From positions 29,419 to 93,418 of the forward strand of contig NZ_JAKSXN010000013.1 in assembly GCF_022427145.1 (NCBI RefSeq): 64,000 bases of DNA, in the 5' to 3' direction. How positions within the stretch are numbered: the stretch's first letter is position 1; each line of letters begins with the position of its first letter. Under the pieces are notes generated by a model. That model did not search any database. It had not been told where the DNA came from and worked only from the letters and a program-made list of their open reading frames with translations. Below are positions 35,664 through 43,454 of the stretch, in pieces. Source of the stretch: Paenibacillus timonensis. GTDB lineage: Bacteria > Bacillota > Bacilli > Paenibacillales > Paenibacillaceae. The position numbers and the translations under genes were made by a program.

Positions 35664-36629
35664 TTATTCCAATGCATTCAACAGCGCTTTATAGTTGACG
35701 TCAAAACACGGGGTTGAAATATTCATCTTCTTCCCTATTTCGTACACGCTTCCGCAAACATAAAGCAAATCATCTTTATTCGCATGAAGCTCCATAATTT
35801 GTCGCGTTAGCCGGTTGGTGCGGAACATCCGTTTCATGATGAGGCCGGCCAGCAAGGACGGGATTTTATAGGGAATCAGCTCATTTCTGTAATTTTTAAG
35901 ATCGACGTTTCTTGCTTCCACTACTTTCACACATTCGCGAATGGTCAGGATGGCTTCCCTTAGCGCAGGTGCCCGGCTCATCAACCTTCTCGCTGCGGCG
36001 ACACTGTCCTTAATGTCCCCGAGGCTTGCTGCGGTTGTGATAACGCCTGCATTGATCGCCATGTGCAGCCATATCCATTCAAGCATATCGTACGGGCATT
36101 CAGCCTTTATTCCGGATTGGTTCAATAGAGAAATAATATCATCATACCGATCAATGCCCGCTTTGTCTTTACGCTCTATCATCATATGACCGAACAGAAC
36201 GCTGTCCAACCGAGCCTTTTCCATATCGATTTGGCCGCCGGCTACAGGGTAGCCCAAAATATACTTTCTGCCGTTCATGATTTCGTCCAAATCTTTTCTT
36301 TCTTCTCTAACGCCATTAAGCACAAGAATGGTTCCGCCGATACGGTTCTGATTCAAAGTATCGACGGCTTCCTTGAGACGACCGCCGGAGACGCTGACAA
36401 CGATCAGGTCGTAGCTTTCATCTTGCCGTGCCATGGCGACCGTGTAAGTATCCTCAATGTCCTCGCCTTGTTTGCTTTTTCTACCGTCCAAGAGCTTAAC
36501 CGAAATTTTATCCGGACATTTCTTTCTGTTATGTTCCCTGATCAAATGCGCGGTTTCAAATCCGGATTTCTGAAAAACATAAGCATAGGTCGTCCCAATG
36601 ACGCCAAGCCCCAAAATCATGATCTTCAT
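35664..36629 (-). CDS. Ketopantoate reductase (ApbA/PanE)-family oxidoreductase
   Basis: The 321-residue protein begins with the NADP-binding motif 'IMILGLGVIGTTYAYVFQKSG'-type fold (Gly at 7, 9, 12) and has the C-terminal helical ApbA domain with 'LEWIWLHMAINAGVITTAA' near residues 183-201, where PanE has its catalytic Lys/Asn/Ser region. The equivalent of the PanE catalytic Lys is not obvious, so true ketopantoate reduction is doubtful. It lies 13 bases behind a TetR gene on the same strand, as in many xenobiotic or stress-responsive pairs. Confidence 0.75.
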   Translation of the reverse strand: MKIMILGLGVIGTTYAYVFQKSGFETAHLIREHNRKKCPDKISVKLLDGRKSKQGEDIEDTYTVAMARQDESYDLIVVSVSGGRLKEAVDTLNQNRIGGTILVLNGVREERKDLDEIMNGRKYILGYPVAGGQIDMEKARLDSVLFGHMMIERKDKAGIDRYDDIISLLNQSGIKAECPYDMLEWIWLHMAINAGVITTAASLGDIKDSVAAARRLMSRAPALREAILTIRECVKVVEARNVDLKNYRNELIPYKIPSLLAGLIMKRMFRTNRLTRQIMELHANKDDLLYVCGSVYEIGKKMNISTPCFDVNYKALLNALE

Positions 36630-36642
36630 ATAGTTCTCCTCT

Positions 36643-37266
36643 TTAGCGCATGGACCCTATAAAATGAAACGTCCCTTTCCGGGCCCCTAAAATTTTTTCC
36701 ATTGCGTCAGAGAAGGCAAGTATTTTCTTGTCCATCATTTCTTGCTCCCACCGAAACAAGTCGGCGTCCAAATAAAAATTGGCAAGGGAAATGATCATTT
36801 CTGCGGCTTCCAGTGGGAACTCCGTGCCGAACACTTGCTCCTCAACGCCCTTTGCAATCATCTTTGAATACACCGGAGCCAATTGCCTCGTCAAAGCGAT
36901 CATCAACTTTTGATGAAAAACCGCATTATCCGGGGCGTTCATCCGGGCATCCTCTTGTTCATCATCGTGAAAAAAGCGAACGCAGAACAACATCATGCGG
37001 ATAAGCCTTTGATCGGCCGATAACTCAAGCGAGTCGTTATCCAGCATCTTGCCGATGCACAGATTCACCCTCATTTCGATACAGAGGTCCGCACATTCTT
37101 CTTTTGAAGCAAAGTAGTGGTAAAAAACCCCTTTAGGTATCGACAACTCTTTTAAGATCAAAGCCAGCGTAGTGTTCTCGTACCCGTTGCGCACAAAAAT
37201 ATTCCACATTCGATCAGTCAGATCGTGGCGTTTATTATTAAATTCTTTCTTGGTCCGTGCCGTAAT
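36643..37266 (-). CDS. TetR-family regulator with a probable ATT start
   Basis: The HTH domain of a TetR protein needs about 20 residues before the first ATG at 37209. They are present in the same frame, 'KKEFNNKRHDLTDRMW', and the frame reaches an ATT at 37266 that lies exactly seven bases behind GGAGG. Read from ATT the protein has 207 residues with 'LALILKELSIPKGVFYHYF' as the recognition helix pair. ATG and GTG codons near the site are out of frame. A perfect 21-bp palindrome overlaps its promoter, so autorepression is likely. It probably controls the PanE-like gene too. Confidence 0.75.
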   Translation of the reverse strand: MTARTKKEFNNKRHDLTDRMWNIFVRNGYENTTLALILKELSIPKGVFYHYFASKEECADLCIEMRVNLCIGKMLDNDSLELSADQRLIRMMLFCVRFFHDDEQEDARMNAPDNAVFHQKLMIALTRQLAPVYSKMIAKGVEEQVFGTEFPLEAAEMIISLANFYLDADLFRWEQEMMDKKILAFSDAMEKILGARKGTFHFIGSMR

Positions 37267-37285
37267 GCATTCACCTCCAACATAT

Positions 37286-37306
37286 AATTAGACCAATGGT
37301 CTAATT
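37286..37306. promoter_or_regulatory. TetR operator, 21-bp perfect palindrome
   Basis: AATTAGACCA, a central A and TGGTCTAATT form a perfect inverted repeat that overlaps the -10 of the promoter and ends 20 bases before the ATT start. It is the obvious binding site of the adjacent TetR protein. Confidence 0.85.
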
Positions 37307-37332
37307 ATTGTCTACAATTTCTCCCTTGTCAA
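37304..37332 (-). promoter_or_regulatory. Promoter of the TetR/PanE-like operon
   Basis: On the minus strand TTGACA (37327-37332) is spaced 17 bases from AATAAT (37304-37309). The -35 lies inside the 3' end of the next gene. The operator begins within the -10. Confidence 0.75.
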
Positions 37333-38523
37333 TAGATCATCGGGTTTCAAAATGGTCTCACACCCATTGAATATCGCAAATCTTTTGAAACAAGCGTCCA
37401 AAGCGGTTCGCAATTTCTTGGTTTGTTTCACCCCGTTCTCATACCAGATGTTTTTAACGACAAGGCTCCTCGTTTGTCGCTCCACGATGGCCTCGACCCG
37501 ACCGATGAAGTTCTCTCCGTATAATAGAGGCAATACATAATATCCGAATCTCCGCTTGATTAAAGGCGTGTAAATCTCCCAGGTGTAATCAAAGCCAAAT
37601 AATTCGTGGATAAGCTTCCTGTCCCATATCAAATTATCCAGCGGAGCAATCAGCTCGCAGCGGGGGGCCGGCTCCGGATTGTTCAAGACAGTTTCAATCA
37701 GCGGCAAGTCTTCCGCGCGGCAATAGAGCGTATCTTTGATTTGTTCAACGGTAACCGCCAAAATTCGAGCTTCGTTCAACAACCGGCGGAACACCTCGTT
37801 ACGTTCATCCGATTTCAGTCCCCAAATGTTCAGCCATGCATCGGATGCGCGATTCCATATAAGACCAACAGCACCGATCCGGCGCAATACCCGCCATTTT
37901 TGATGTTCAAGCTCGTCGGGCAGCGGCTCCGGGGCATTCAGCAAATGGGCCTGTATGTATTTTTCGGCGATGTCGTAGTATTTTCGCGTCCCTTTTTTGT
38001 GGTGAATGATCAACTCACCGGTCGAATACATCTGCTCCAGTACCGAACGGGAGGCCCTGTTTCCGCCGCTCCAGTGGATAGCCGATTGCCAGGCGAAATC
38101 ACCGTCCAATTGGATATCATCCGAACTGAGCGCACCATACTTTTGAATATGAGCACGCACTTGCTCTGTCAGAGCTTGCATCTCGGGATAGTTTCCGGCA
38201 TGTTGCCGGGCGGCTCGCCTGTACCTCTCAAAATACGGCCAGTCCTCGACAGGGAGGATGGCGAGGTTTTTATCGGGATAATCGACTAAACGTCGATCCT
38301 TATACAACAGCTCGTCGAGCATTGCCTTGGAAAACCCCTTGATTCGCGACTGCAGCACCAGTTCGGAATTTTTTCCGCAAACATCGATCGGATCATATTG
38401 AATACAGCCGGCCTGCCGAACAAAATCCAACACGCCCTGTTTCCCCGCAAATCGATGTTTACCCAGTAAACCGTGCTTCAACAACATAAATTGTCGTGCT
38501 TGGCGGATTGTTAATTTGATCAT
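37312..38523 (-). CDS. YcaQ-like winged-helix DNA glycosylase family protein
   Basis: The 403-residue protein (start taken at 38523, 'MIKLTIRQARQFMLLKHGL') belongs to the YcaQ/AlkX group formerly called DUF1006. 'CIQYDPIDVCGKNSELVLQS' near residues 38-57 contains the Gln-X-Asp motif that in E. coli YcaQ is catalytic for unhooking interstrand crosslinks. 'RRRFGYYVLPLLYGENFIGR' is the conserved C-terminal block. Members of this family accompany antibiotic clusters or act in general repair. No biosynthetic genes are nearby. Confidence 0.8.
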   Translation of the reverse strand: MIKLTIRQARQFMLLKHGLLGKHRFAGKQGVLDFVRQAGCIQYDPIDVCGKNSELVLQSRIKGFSKAMLDELLYKDRRLVDYPDKNLAILPVEDWPYFERYRRAARQHAGNYPEMQALTEQVRAHIQKYGALSSDDIQLDGDFAWQSAIHWSGGNRASRSVLEQMYSTGELIIHHKKGTRKYYDIAEKYIQAHLLNAPEPLPDELEHQKWRVLRRIGAVGLIWNRASDAWLNIWGLKSDERNEVFRRLLNEARILAVTVEQIKDTLYCRAEDLPLIETVLNNPEPAPRCELIAPLDNLIWDRKLIHELFGFDYTWEIYTPLIKRRFGYYVLPLLYGENFIGRVEAIVERQTRSLVVKNIWYENGVKQTKKLRTALDACFKRFAIFNGCETILKPDDLLTREKL

Positions 38524-38581
38524 TGGACACCGTCCCGTCATCAATTTGCTTTCACAGATATGTTATCTTCATTATAATCAT

Positions 38582-38784
38582 CTACTTATGCCGACTTTCC
38601 CACTCCTCCCTCGTCATGGAGTACCGTACGCTGTCCTTCAAATTCCGGCTGTATTTACGCAGGGTTCCTTCATACGTAAAGCTGCATTTTTCAATCACCC
38701 GTTTGGATTTGGGGTTGTCCGGATAATGGCATCGCTTTCCCGCCATTCCCGTAGGATTAAGCGATCCGTTTCCAATGTTCTCAT
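38582..38784 (-). pseudogene. GNAT acetyltransferase gene with large internal deletion
   Basis: A good ribosome binding site and ATG at 38784 lead into 'MRTLETDRLILREWRESDA', the usual start of a RimJ/RimL-type acetyltransferase. The sequence then jumps, in another frame, to 'SKRVIEKCSFTYEGTLRKYS' and 'YSMTREEWESRHK', the usual end of the same family. About 100 central codons including the acetyl-CoA site are missing. The gene cannot make an active enzyme. Confidence 0.8.
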
Positions 38785-38898
38785 GCTGCTTGCCCCCCCA
38801 TTGGAAGATCTTTCAACTTGATTGTAGCAGCTTTCACAAAAATGAGAATGACCTTTAAGTGCAAAGAAAACTTGACACAATCAGGTGAAGAAGCAGAA

Positions 38899-38931
38899 AA
38901 CCCGGACACCCGAATTATCGGGTTCCGGGTT
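38899..38931 (-). terminator. Terminator hairpin after the NSS transporter region
   Basis: AACCCGGA and CACCCG pair with CGGGT and TCCGGGTT in one long stem; the minus-strand side continues with TTTTC. It overlaps the end of a gene remnant. Confidence 0.7.
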
Positions 38932-39100
38932 CTTGCGTGTCCACATGCTTGATCAGTTGGTCAATCTGAGGTAGATCTTTGATCTCGCGGATCTTCGCCA
39001 ATTGACCGGTGCCCGCTCCGGATCCGCTTCGGTGAAGCTGGCGACATAGACGGGTGCCGGAAGGTCATGGAGCAGCCCGAGCTGATGCCACTCCGCGGAT
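38915..39100 (-). pseudogene. Frameshifted C-terminal gene remnant
   Basis: Just behind the transporter stop, one frame reads 'WHQLGLLHDLPAPVYVASFT' and, after a single-base shift, another continues 'QLAKIREIKDLPQIDQLIKH' to a stop at 38915. Both parts are protein-like and fit together, so this looks like the tail of a lost gene. I do not recognise the family. Confidence 0.35.
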
Positions 39101-39101
39101 C

Positions 39102-40451
39102 CTAAAATTTGAGAATTCCGGTGGTATGCAGCAGGACCAGGAATACGAGCACCGGAGCGATATACCGAACCATAAACAGCCATACCCGGAACCATCCTGC
39201 TTTGAGCCCCGCGGCTTCCGCTGCATTTTTCCAGAAGTACCCCGCAAAGATTGTGGTGATCAGGCCGCCGAGCGGCAACAAAATATTCGAGGTGATGAAA
39301 TCGAGCCAGTCAAAGAAGTTCTTTCCGCCCATTTCCGTGAATGCCGGGACGACCCCAAAGGATAAGGCAGAAGGAAGCCCTACCAACAGAATCAGCACGC
39401 TGACGATCGTCACGGATCTTCCGCGTCCCCAGCCCCAACGGTCCATGACATAAGAGACCGGGACTTCCAGCAGCGAAACCGAGGAAGTTAATGCCGCAAT
39501 CGCCAGCAGGATGAAGAACAACCCGCCGAAGAAGGCTCCCAGCGGCATCGCCGAAAATGCGGCAGGCAGCGCGATGAAGACCAGAGACGGCCCCGCATCA
39601 GGCTCCAACCCAAAAGAGGCGGTCGTCGGGAAAATAATCAAACCCGCAACAAACGCATAGATCAAGTCCCCTGTCCCAATCGCCAGGGTTGCCGTGCCGA
39701 GAGATTGGCGCTTGTCCACATAAGCTCCATAAGTAAGCAAAATCCCCATCCCTAGCGACAACGAGAAAAAGGCATGGCCCAGCGCAACCAAAGCCGCTTC
39801 CGGACTCAATTTCGAGAAGTCGGGCCGAAGGAAGAAGGACACGCCCGCTTCAGCTCCGGGCAAGGTCAAAGCCCGAATCATCAAAATAACCAAAAGAACG
39901 ATCAAGCCCGGAATCAGCACCTTGTTGAACTTCTCGATGCCGCCGGAGATCCCTCTCCCCACCACGATTCCGGTAACCAGCACGGCCGCCGCCTGCCAAA
40001 CGAGTGGCATGTAACTTTGGGTGAACGTGCTGAATTGCCCACTGTAGTCGGAATTGGTGTACAGATTTCCGCCGAAGGACTGTACGGCATAATGAAGCGT
40101 CCAGCCGGCGACGATGACATAAAAACTCAAGATGAGAAAAGGTGCGATGACTTGCAGCAAACCGAGGCGGCCAAATACTTTGGGACCGCCGGCTTTGACG
40201 TAGGACGTGGACGCGCTGCCTCGGCCCGACCGCCCGATGGCCAGCTCGGCCAATAGTAGAGGCAAGCCGATCAGGATTAAACAGATGATGAACAGCAGGA
40301 AGAAGGCGGCCCCTCCGTGTTCTCCCGTAATATACGGAAATTTCCACATATTCCCCAGCCCCACGGAGCTGCCGATGGCGGCCAAGATAAAGCCGGCAGA
40401 AGAGAACCGTTCATTTCGTCCTTGGCCTAGATTATTTTGCATTGTTTTCAT
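39102..40451 (-). CDS. Neurotransmitter:sodium symporter family transporter
   Basis: The 449-residue protein has about 11-12 membrane helices. The first carries the NSS hallmark 'FILAAIGSSVGLGNMWKFPY' with the unwound Gly-X-Gly that binds Na+ and substrate. 'GHAFFSLSLGMGILLTYGAY' is the sixth-helix motif. It resembles B. subtilis YhdH/YocR and probably imports an amino acid with sodium. GGGGGA precedes the ATG. It is a single gene; substrate is unknown. Confidence 0.88.
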   Translation of the reverse strand: MKTMQNNLGQGRNERFSSAGFILAAIGSSVGLGNMWKFPYITGEHGGAAFFLLFIICLILIGLPLLLAELAIGRSGRGSASTSYVKAGGPKVFGRLGLLQVIAPFLILSFYVIVAGWTLHYAVQSFGGNLYTNSDYSGQFSTFTQSYMPLVWQAAAVLVTGIVVGRGISGGIEKFNKVLIPGLIVLLVILMIRALTLPGAEAGVSFFLRPDFSKLSPEAALVALGHAFFSLSLGMGILLTYGAYVDKRQSLGTATLAIGTGDLIYAFVAGLIIFPTTASFGLEPDAGPSLVFIALPAAFSAMPLGAFFGGLFFILLAIAALTSSVSLLEVPVSYVMDRWGWGRGRSVTIVSVLILLVGLPSALSFGVVPAFTEMGGKNFFDWLDFITSNILLPLGGLITTIFAGYFWKNAAEAAGLKAGWFRVWLFMVRYIAPVLVFLVLLHTTGILKF

Positions 40452-40631
40452 GTTGATCCCCCAGTTTTTTAAACATCTTTTTATTATAAATAAAATGCTG
40501 GGATATAGCGCTATGAAATTTTTCCATTTGGCAACACTTTTTTTTCAACCAAAGAACGGTTTCCTAACGGAGATCAGCAATACCGTTCCGTAAATTACGG
40601 CTTACGCATGAAAATGGAAATCCCAATTTAG

Positions 40632-40664
40632 AGAAGACACCCGGCGGAGTTCCGGGTGTCTTCT
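40632..40664. terminator. Hairpin between convergent flanks
   Basis: AGAAGACACCCGG pairs perfectly with CCGGGTGTCTTCT. It stands 37 bases after the stop of the small minus-strand gene at 40701 and is its likely terminator. Confidence 0.7.
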
Positions 40665-40700
40665 GACGTTTCTATCGGACTTCTGAACGCTAAGGTCCAA

Positions 40701-40985
40701 CTAATTGGATGAGGAAGTATCCAGCAGCGCCACAACCAACTGTACTCCATCCTTCACGCCTTGAAGATATAACTGCTCCTGCTCTGCAGCTCGCCTGTGG
40801 AGATGCTTTTCCTCCCACTCCATAAACCCCGGCCAATCTCTATGATCCACGCCGGAAAACATGGCAGCCATAGCCGTAAGCTCATCCGTACGCAGCTTTC
40901 GAAACCGGGGTTGGCGTTCAATTTGAATCATCACTTGGTCCAATCTTTGCTGAATCGCACTTTGAAACCAAGGCGGGATTGTCAT
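40701..40985 (-). CDS. Small hypothetical protein, divergent from an Xre regulator
   Basis: The frame stays open to 41198, but the start is set at the ATG at 40985, which follows AAAAGGAGGAGA; the upstream part overlaps the intergenic promoter region and looks like noise. The 94-residue product is soluble and helical, with 'LDQVMIQIERQPRFRKLRTD', then 'WPGFMEWEEKHLHRRAAEQE' and an acidic/serine end. The helical C-terminal half and its position opposite an Xre-type gene suggest a regulator-linked small protein. No family was recognised. Confidence 0.65.
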   Translation of the reverse strand: MTIPPWFQSAIQQRLDQVMIQIERQPRFRKLRTDELTAMAAMFSGVDHRDWPGFMEWEEKHLHRRAAEQEQLYLQGVKDGVQLVVALLDTSSSN

Positions 40986-41133
40986 TGATCTCTCCTCCTT
41001 TTCGACCATTATCAAAACACAAGAATGAATTACATATGTAAAAATAAATGTAATATATTTACAATTTGTTGAATACTTTATCTGTTGGGAACAGTATATC
41101 AGACTGATAATGAGCTTGAAAGGGGTAATTTTC

Positions 41134-41406
41134 TTGAAGGATACATCCAAAGAGATCAAACAAATTATCGGCAAAACCATCAAAGCTTTACGAATCAAGC
41201 AAGGTTTAAGCCAAGAGGATTTGGCGCATGAATGTGGTGTAGATCGATCCTATATTTCCATGATTGAAGTCGGAAGGAACGAACCTTCTGTCACGAAAAT
41301 ATTTGAACTTTGTAAAGGCTTAAAAATCAGGCCGTCTGATTTTTTCAAGCTATTAGAGAATGATTACACAAGGATAAGTGAAATTGGCGAGGAATACAAC
41401 AAATAA
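41134..41406 (+). CDS. Xre-family HTH regulator
   Basis: I place the start at the TTG at 41134, eight bases behind AAAGGGG, giving 90 residues; an in-frame ATG at 41110 has no such site. The HTH_3 domain fills most of the protein: 'IKALRIKQGLSQEDLAHECG' then 'VDRSYISMIEVGRNEPS', the recognition helix. It resembles controller proteins of restriction systems and phage-type repressors, but no methylase or nuclease gene is next to it. It ends before a hairpin. Confidence 0.8.
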   Translation: MKDTSKEIKQIIGKTIKALRIKQGLSQEDLAHECGVDRSYISMIEVGRNEPSVTKIFELCKGLKIRPSDFFKLLENDYTRISEIGEEYNK

Positions 41407-41438
41407 CGGGATACCAAGCCTTCTCAGCTTGTATCCCG
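41407..41438. terminator. Hairpin terminator between xre and vwa genes
   Basis: CGGGATAC-CAAGC pairs with GCTTGTATCCCG. It lies directly behind the Xre stop and about 50 bases from the convergent VWA gene end, so it may act in both directions. Confidence 0.65.
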
Positions 41439-41485
41439 CTATCTGTTGTATCAGCCTATCGAAAAGGTTCTTCTGTTATCTTCAA

Positions 41486-42136
41486 TTAACGCCCCTCCCG
41501 CCGCTGATAATTCTCCCGAATTTCCTCGTTCCAATCCTCCGGCATGGATGCCGTTTGGCGGAAGGAAGCGACCGCTTCACTCATGACGCGAAAATTGAGC
41601 TCGACTCCCTCCCGGTCGGCGTGAAAGTTCTGGGCGCGATCCGGAGAGATACCAAAATGCCGGGCGGTTTCAACTGCGTCAATGTTCGCGCCAAGAAAGA
41701 TAAATTCCCAACCCTGACGCGTTTTCTGGTGTTCAATCATCTTCTTGACCCGTTTCGCCGTATATTCTCTGCTGGCGTTCTCCTCGCCATCCGTGATGAT
41801 CACGACCATCACCTTCTCGGCGCGATACTCATCGGCCGTATGCTTTTGGGCGTTTCCGATTTTGTGGATCGTCCTGCCGATGGCATCCAAGAGCGCGGTC
41901 GTCCCTCCCACCTGATATTCCTTCTCCGTCATCGGACTAACGGCCCGGATGTCGATTCGATCGTGAAGAAGCTCATCGTTGTTAGCAAAAAGAACCGTGG
42001 TGATGCGGCACTCGCCCTCGATCGCCTTTTGCTTCTTCAGCATCGAGTTATAGCCGCCGATCGTATCGGCTTCCAATCCAGCCATCGAACCACTCTTATC
42101 CAGAATAAATGCCAACTCGGTTAATCCTTGTTTCAT
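41486..42136 (-). CDS. VWA-domain protein with intact MIDAS (TerY-like)
   Basis: The 216-residue protein is essentially one von Willebrand A domain. The metal site is complete: Asp13-Lys-Ser15-Gly-Ser17 at the start, Thr in 'VGGTTALLDAIG' near residue 78 and Asp in 'VIITDGEENASR' near 113. There is no signal peptide, so it acts inside the cell, probably as a metal-dependent protein-protein adaptor. It lies 91 bases behind a macro-domain gene on the same strand. TerY-type VWA proteins work with stress or ADP-ribose-linked partners; the partner here is likely the macro protein. Confidence 0.85.
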   Translation of the reverse strand: MKQGLTELAFILDKSGSMAGLEADTIGGYNSMLKKQKAIEGECRITTVLFANNDELLHDRIDIRAVSPMTEKEYQVGGTTALLDAIGRTIHKIGNAQKHTADEYRAEKVMVVIITDGEENASREYTAKRVKKMIEHQKTRQGWEFIFLGANIDAVETARHFGISPDRAQNFHADREGVELNFRVMSEAVASFRQTASMPEDWNEEIRENYQRREGR

Positions 42137-42227
42137 TGAAGCGTCCTCCCCAAGTGTTATCGTGATTTAAGGGTAACCCTTCACCGCAGAAACTAGGTCG
42201 CTTAAGAAGCGACATTCTTCCCCCGCT

Positions 42228-43232
42228 TTAACCTCCCAGCAACGGTTGATCGTACTTGAACAGCACCTCGTTGATCTCATAAATATCATAATGGCCGTTG
42301 ATAATGAAATACTCCACAATCACATCAAACTTCTGGCTGCGGGACAACGCAAACCCCGCTCTGCGAAGCAGATCCTCCGTTTCGTCAAGCGTCAACTCCA
42401 GCGCCACGGCCAGGGCAATCACCGTTCGTTTGCTAGGCATATACCCCTTCCCGGTTCGAATCTTCGAGAACAATTTACGGTCAAGATTGGCCCGCTTATA
42501 GACCTCGACATCCGTTTTCCCTTTTGCGTCGATCAAGCGTAGAAGGGTGTGGGAAAAAGGCTCGTCCAGATGTCCAACCCAATCATCCAGCGCTTCGAAC
42601 AAATCGGATGCCGGCGCAAAATTTTTCGGTACGTCGGAGGCCTGCAAGGCCTCGATTTCAACGTCAAGCAACTGCCGGTTGCGCCGACGGGCCGTATGGA
42701 TATCGACATAATGCTCGTCAATATAACTTGCTACTCCGCCTAAGATATTTTCGCTGACCGTGAACGTTTCTTTGTCAAACACCACAAGATAGACATCCAG
42801 TTCATGGTCCTCAACAAAATCGCGAATGACAGAAACAGCAACCTGCAGCGCTTGCTTCTTGGGGTAGCCAAAGATCCCGCTGGAGATCAGCGGGAACGCG
42901 ATACTCTCGCATTTATGGTCGGTAGCGAGCGTTAAGCTATTCCGGTAACAAGCGCGAAGCTGCCGCTCCTCTTGATGTTTCCCATCTCGATAGACAGGCC
43001 CCGCCGTATGAATGATGTGCTTGGCAGGCAGACGGTAACCCAAAGTCAGCACGGCTTCGCCAACCTGAATCGGAGCGAGCGGATCGCAAGCCGCTTGCAG
43101 TTCCCGCACTCCCGCCGCTTTAAAGATAGCCCCGCAAACGCCGCCTCCCATCTGCAGCGCGGGATTCGCAGCGTTAACGATAACGTCAACCTTCACCTTC
43201 GTAATATCCTGCCGGACTAGAGTCAAAGGCAT
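42228..43232 (-). CDS. Macro-domain protein fused to a C-terminal HTH-like domain
   Basis: The first 170 of 334 residues are a macro domain: 'VNAANPALQMGGGVCGAIFK' at 19-38 binds ADP-ribose, and 'IAFPLISSGIFGYPKKQA' gives the second loop. The two Asn and the Gly-rich loop are those of catalytic MacroD-type hydrolases. The C-terminal part, residues 220-334, has 'KRANLDRKLFSKIRTGKGYM' and 'PSKRTVIALAVALELTLDET', an Xre-like helix-turn-helix found in a family of Bacillota macro proteins. It may remove ADP-ribose or sense ADP-ribose derivatives and regulate genes. The VWA gene follows downstream. Confidence 0.85.
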   Translation of the reverse strand: MPLTLVRQDITKVKVDVIVNAANPALQMGGGVCGAIFKAAGVRELQAACDPLAPIQVGEAVLTLGYRLPAKHIIHTAGPVYRDGKHQEERQLRACYRNSLTLATDHKCESIAFPLISSGIFGYPKKQALQVAVSVIRDFVEDHELDVYLVVFDKETFTVSENILGGVASYIDEHYVDIHTARRRNRQLLDVEIEALQASDVPKNFAPASDLFEALDDWVGHLDEPFSHTLLRLIDAKGKTDVEVYKRANLDRKLFSKIRTGKGYMPSKRTVIALAVALELTLDETEDLLRRAGFALSRSQKFDVIVEYFIINGHYDIYEINEVLFKYDQPLLGG

Positions 43233-43384
43233 GATCTCACCTCCCTACTTCCACTTTACAAACAACCGACGTGGCATTTACCGCGAGGGGAAAGATTCCC
43301 TTTTCAACATAGAGAAGATCGCAAGGTCAAATTTGCTTAAAATAACCTCTCAAACTCTCATCTATGCCATTCTATATCAAATGG

Positions 43385-43422
43385 TAAAAAAGACAAATCC
43401 ATCACTAATGATGGACTTGTCT
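43385..43422 (-). terminator. Terminator after the secreted transglycosylase gene
   Basis: AGACAAGTCCATCA pairs with TGATGGATTTGTCT on the minus strand and is followed by TTTTTT. It lies 33 bases after the stop at 43455. Confidence 0.85.
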
Positions 43423-43454
43423 CGATTCATGTTCTTATTCAATTGGAGGAATTT

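Noticed and set aside
40986..41198. 71-codon extension of the small protein at 40701
   Set aside because: It runs through the divergent promoter region and overlaps the Xre gene; the ATG at 40985 has an excellent ribosome binding site.
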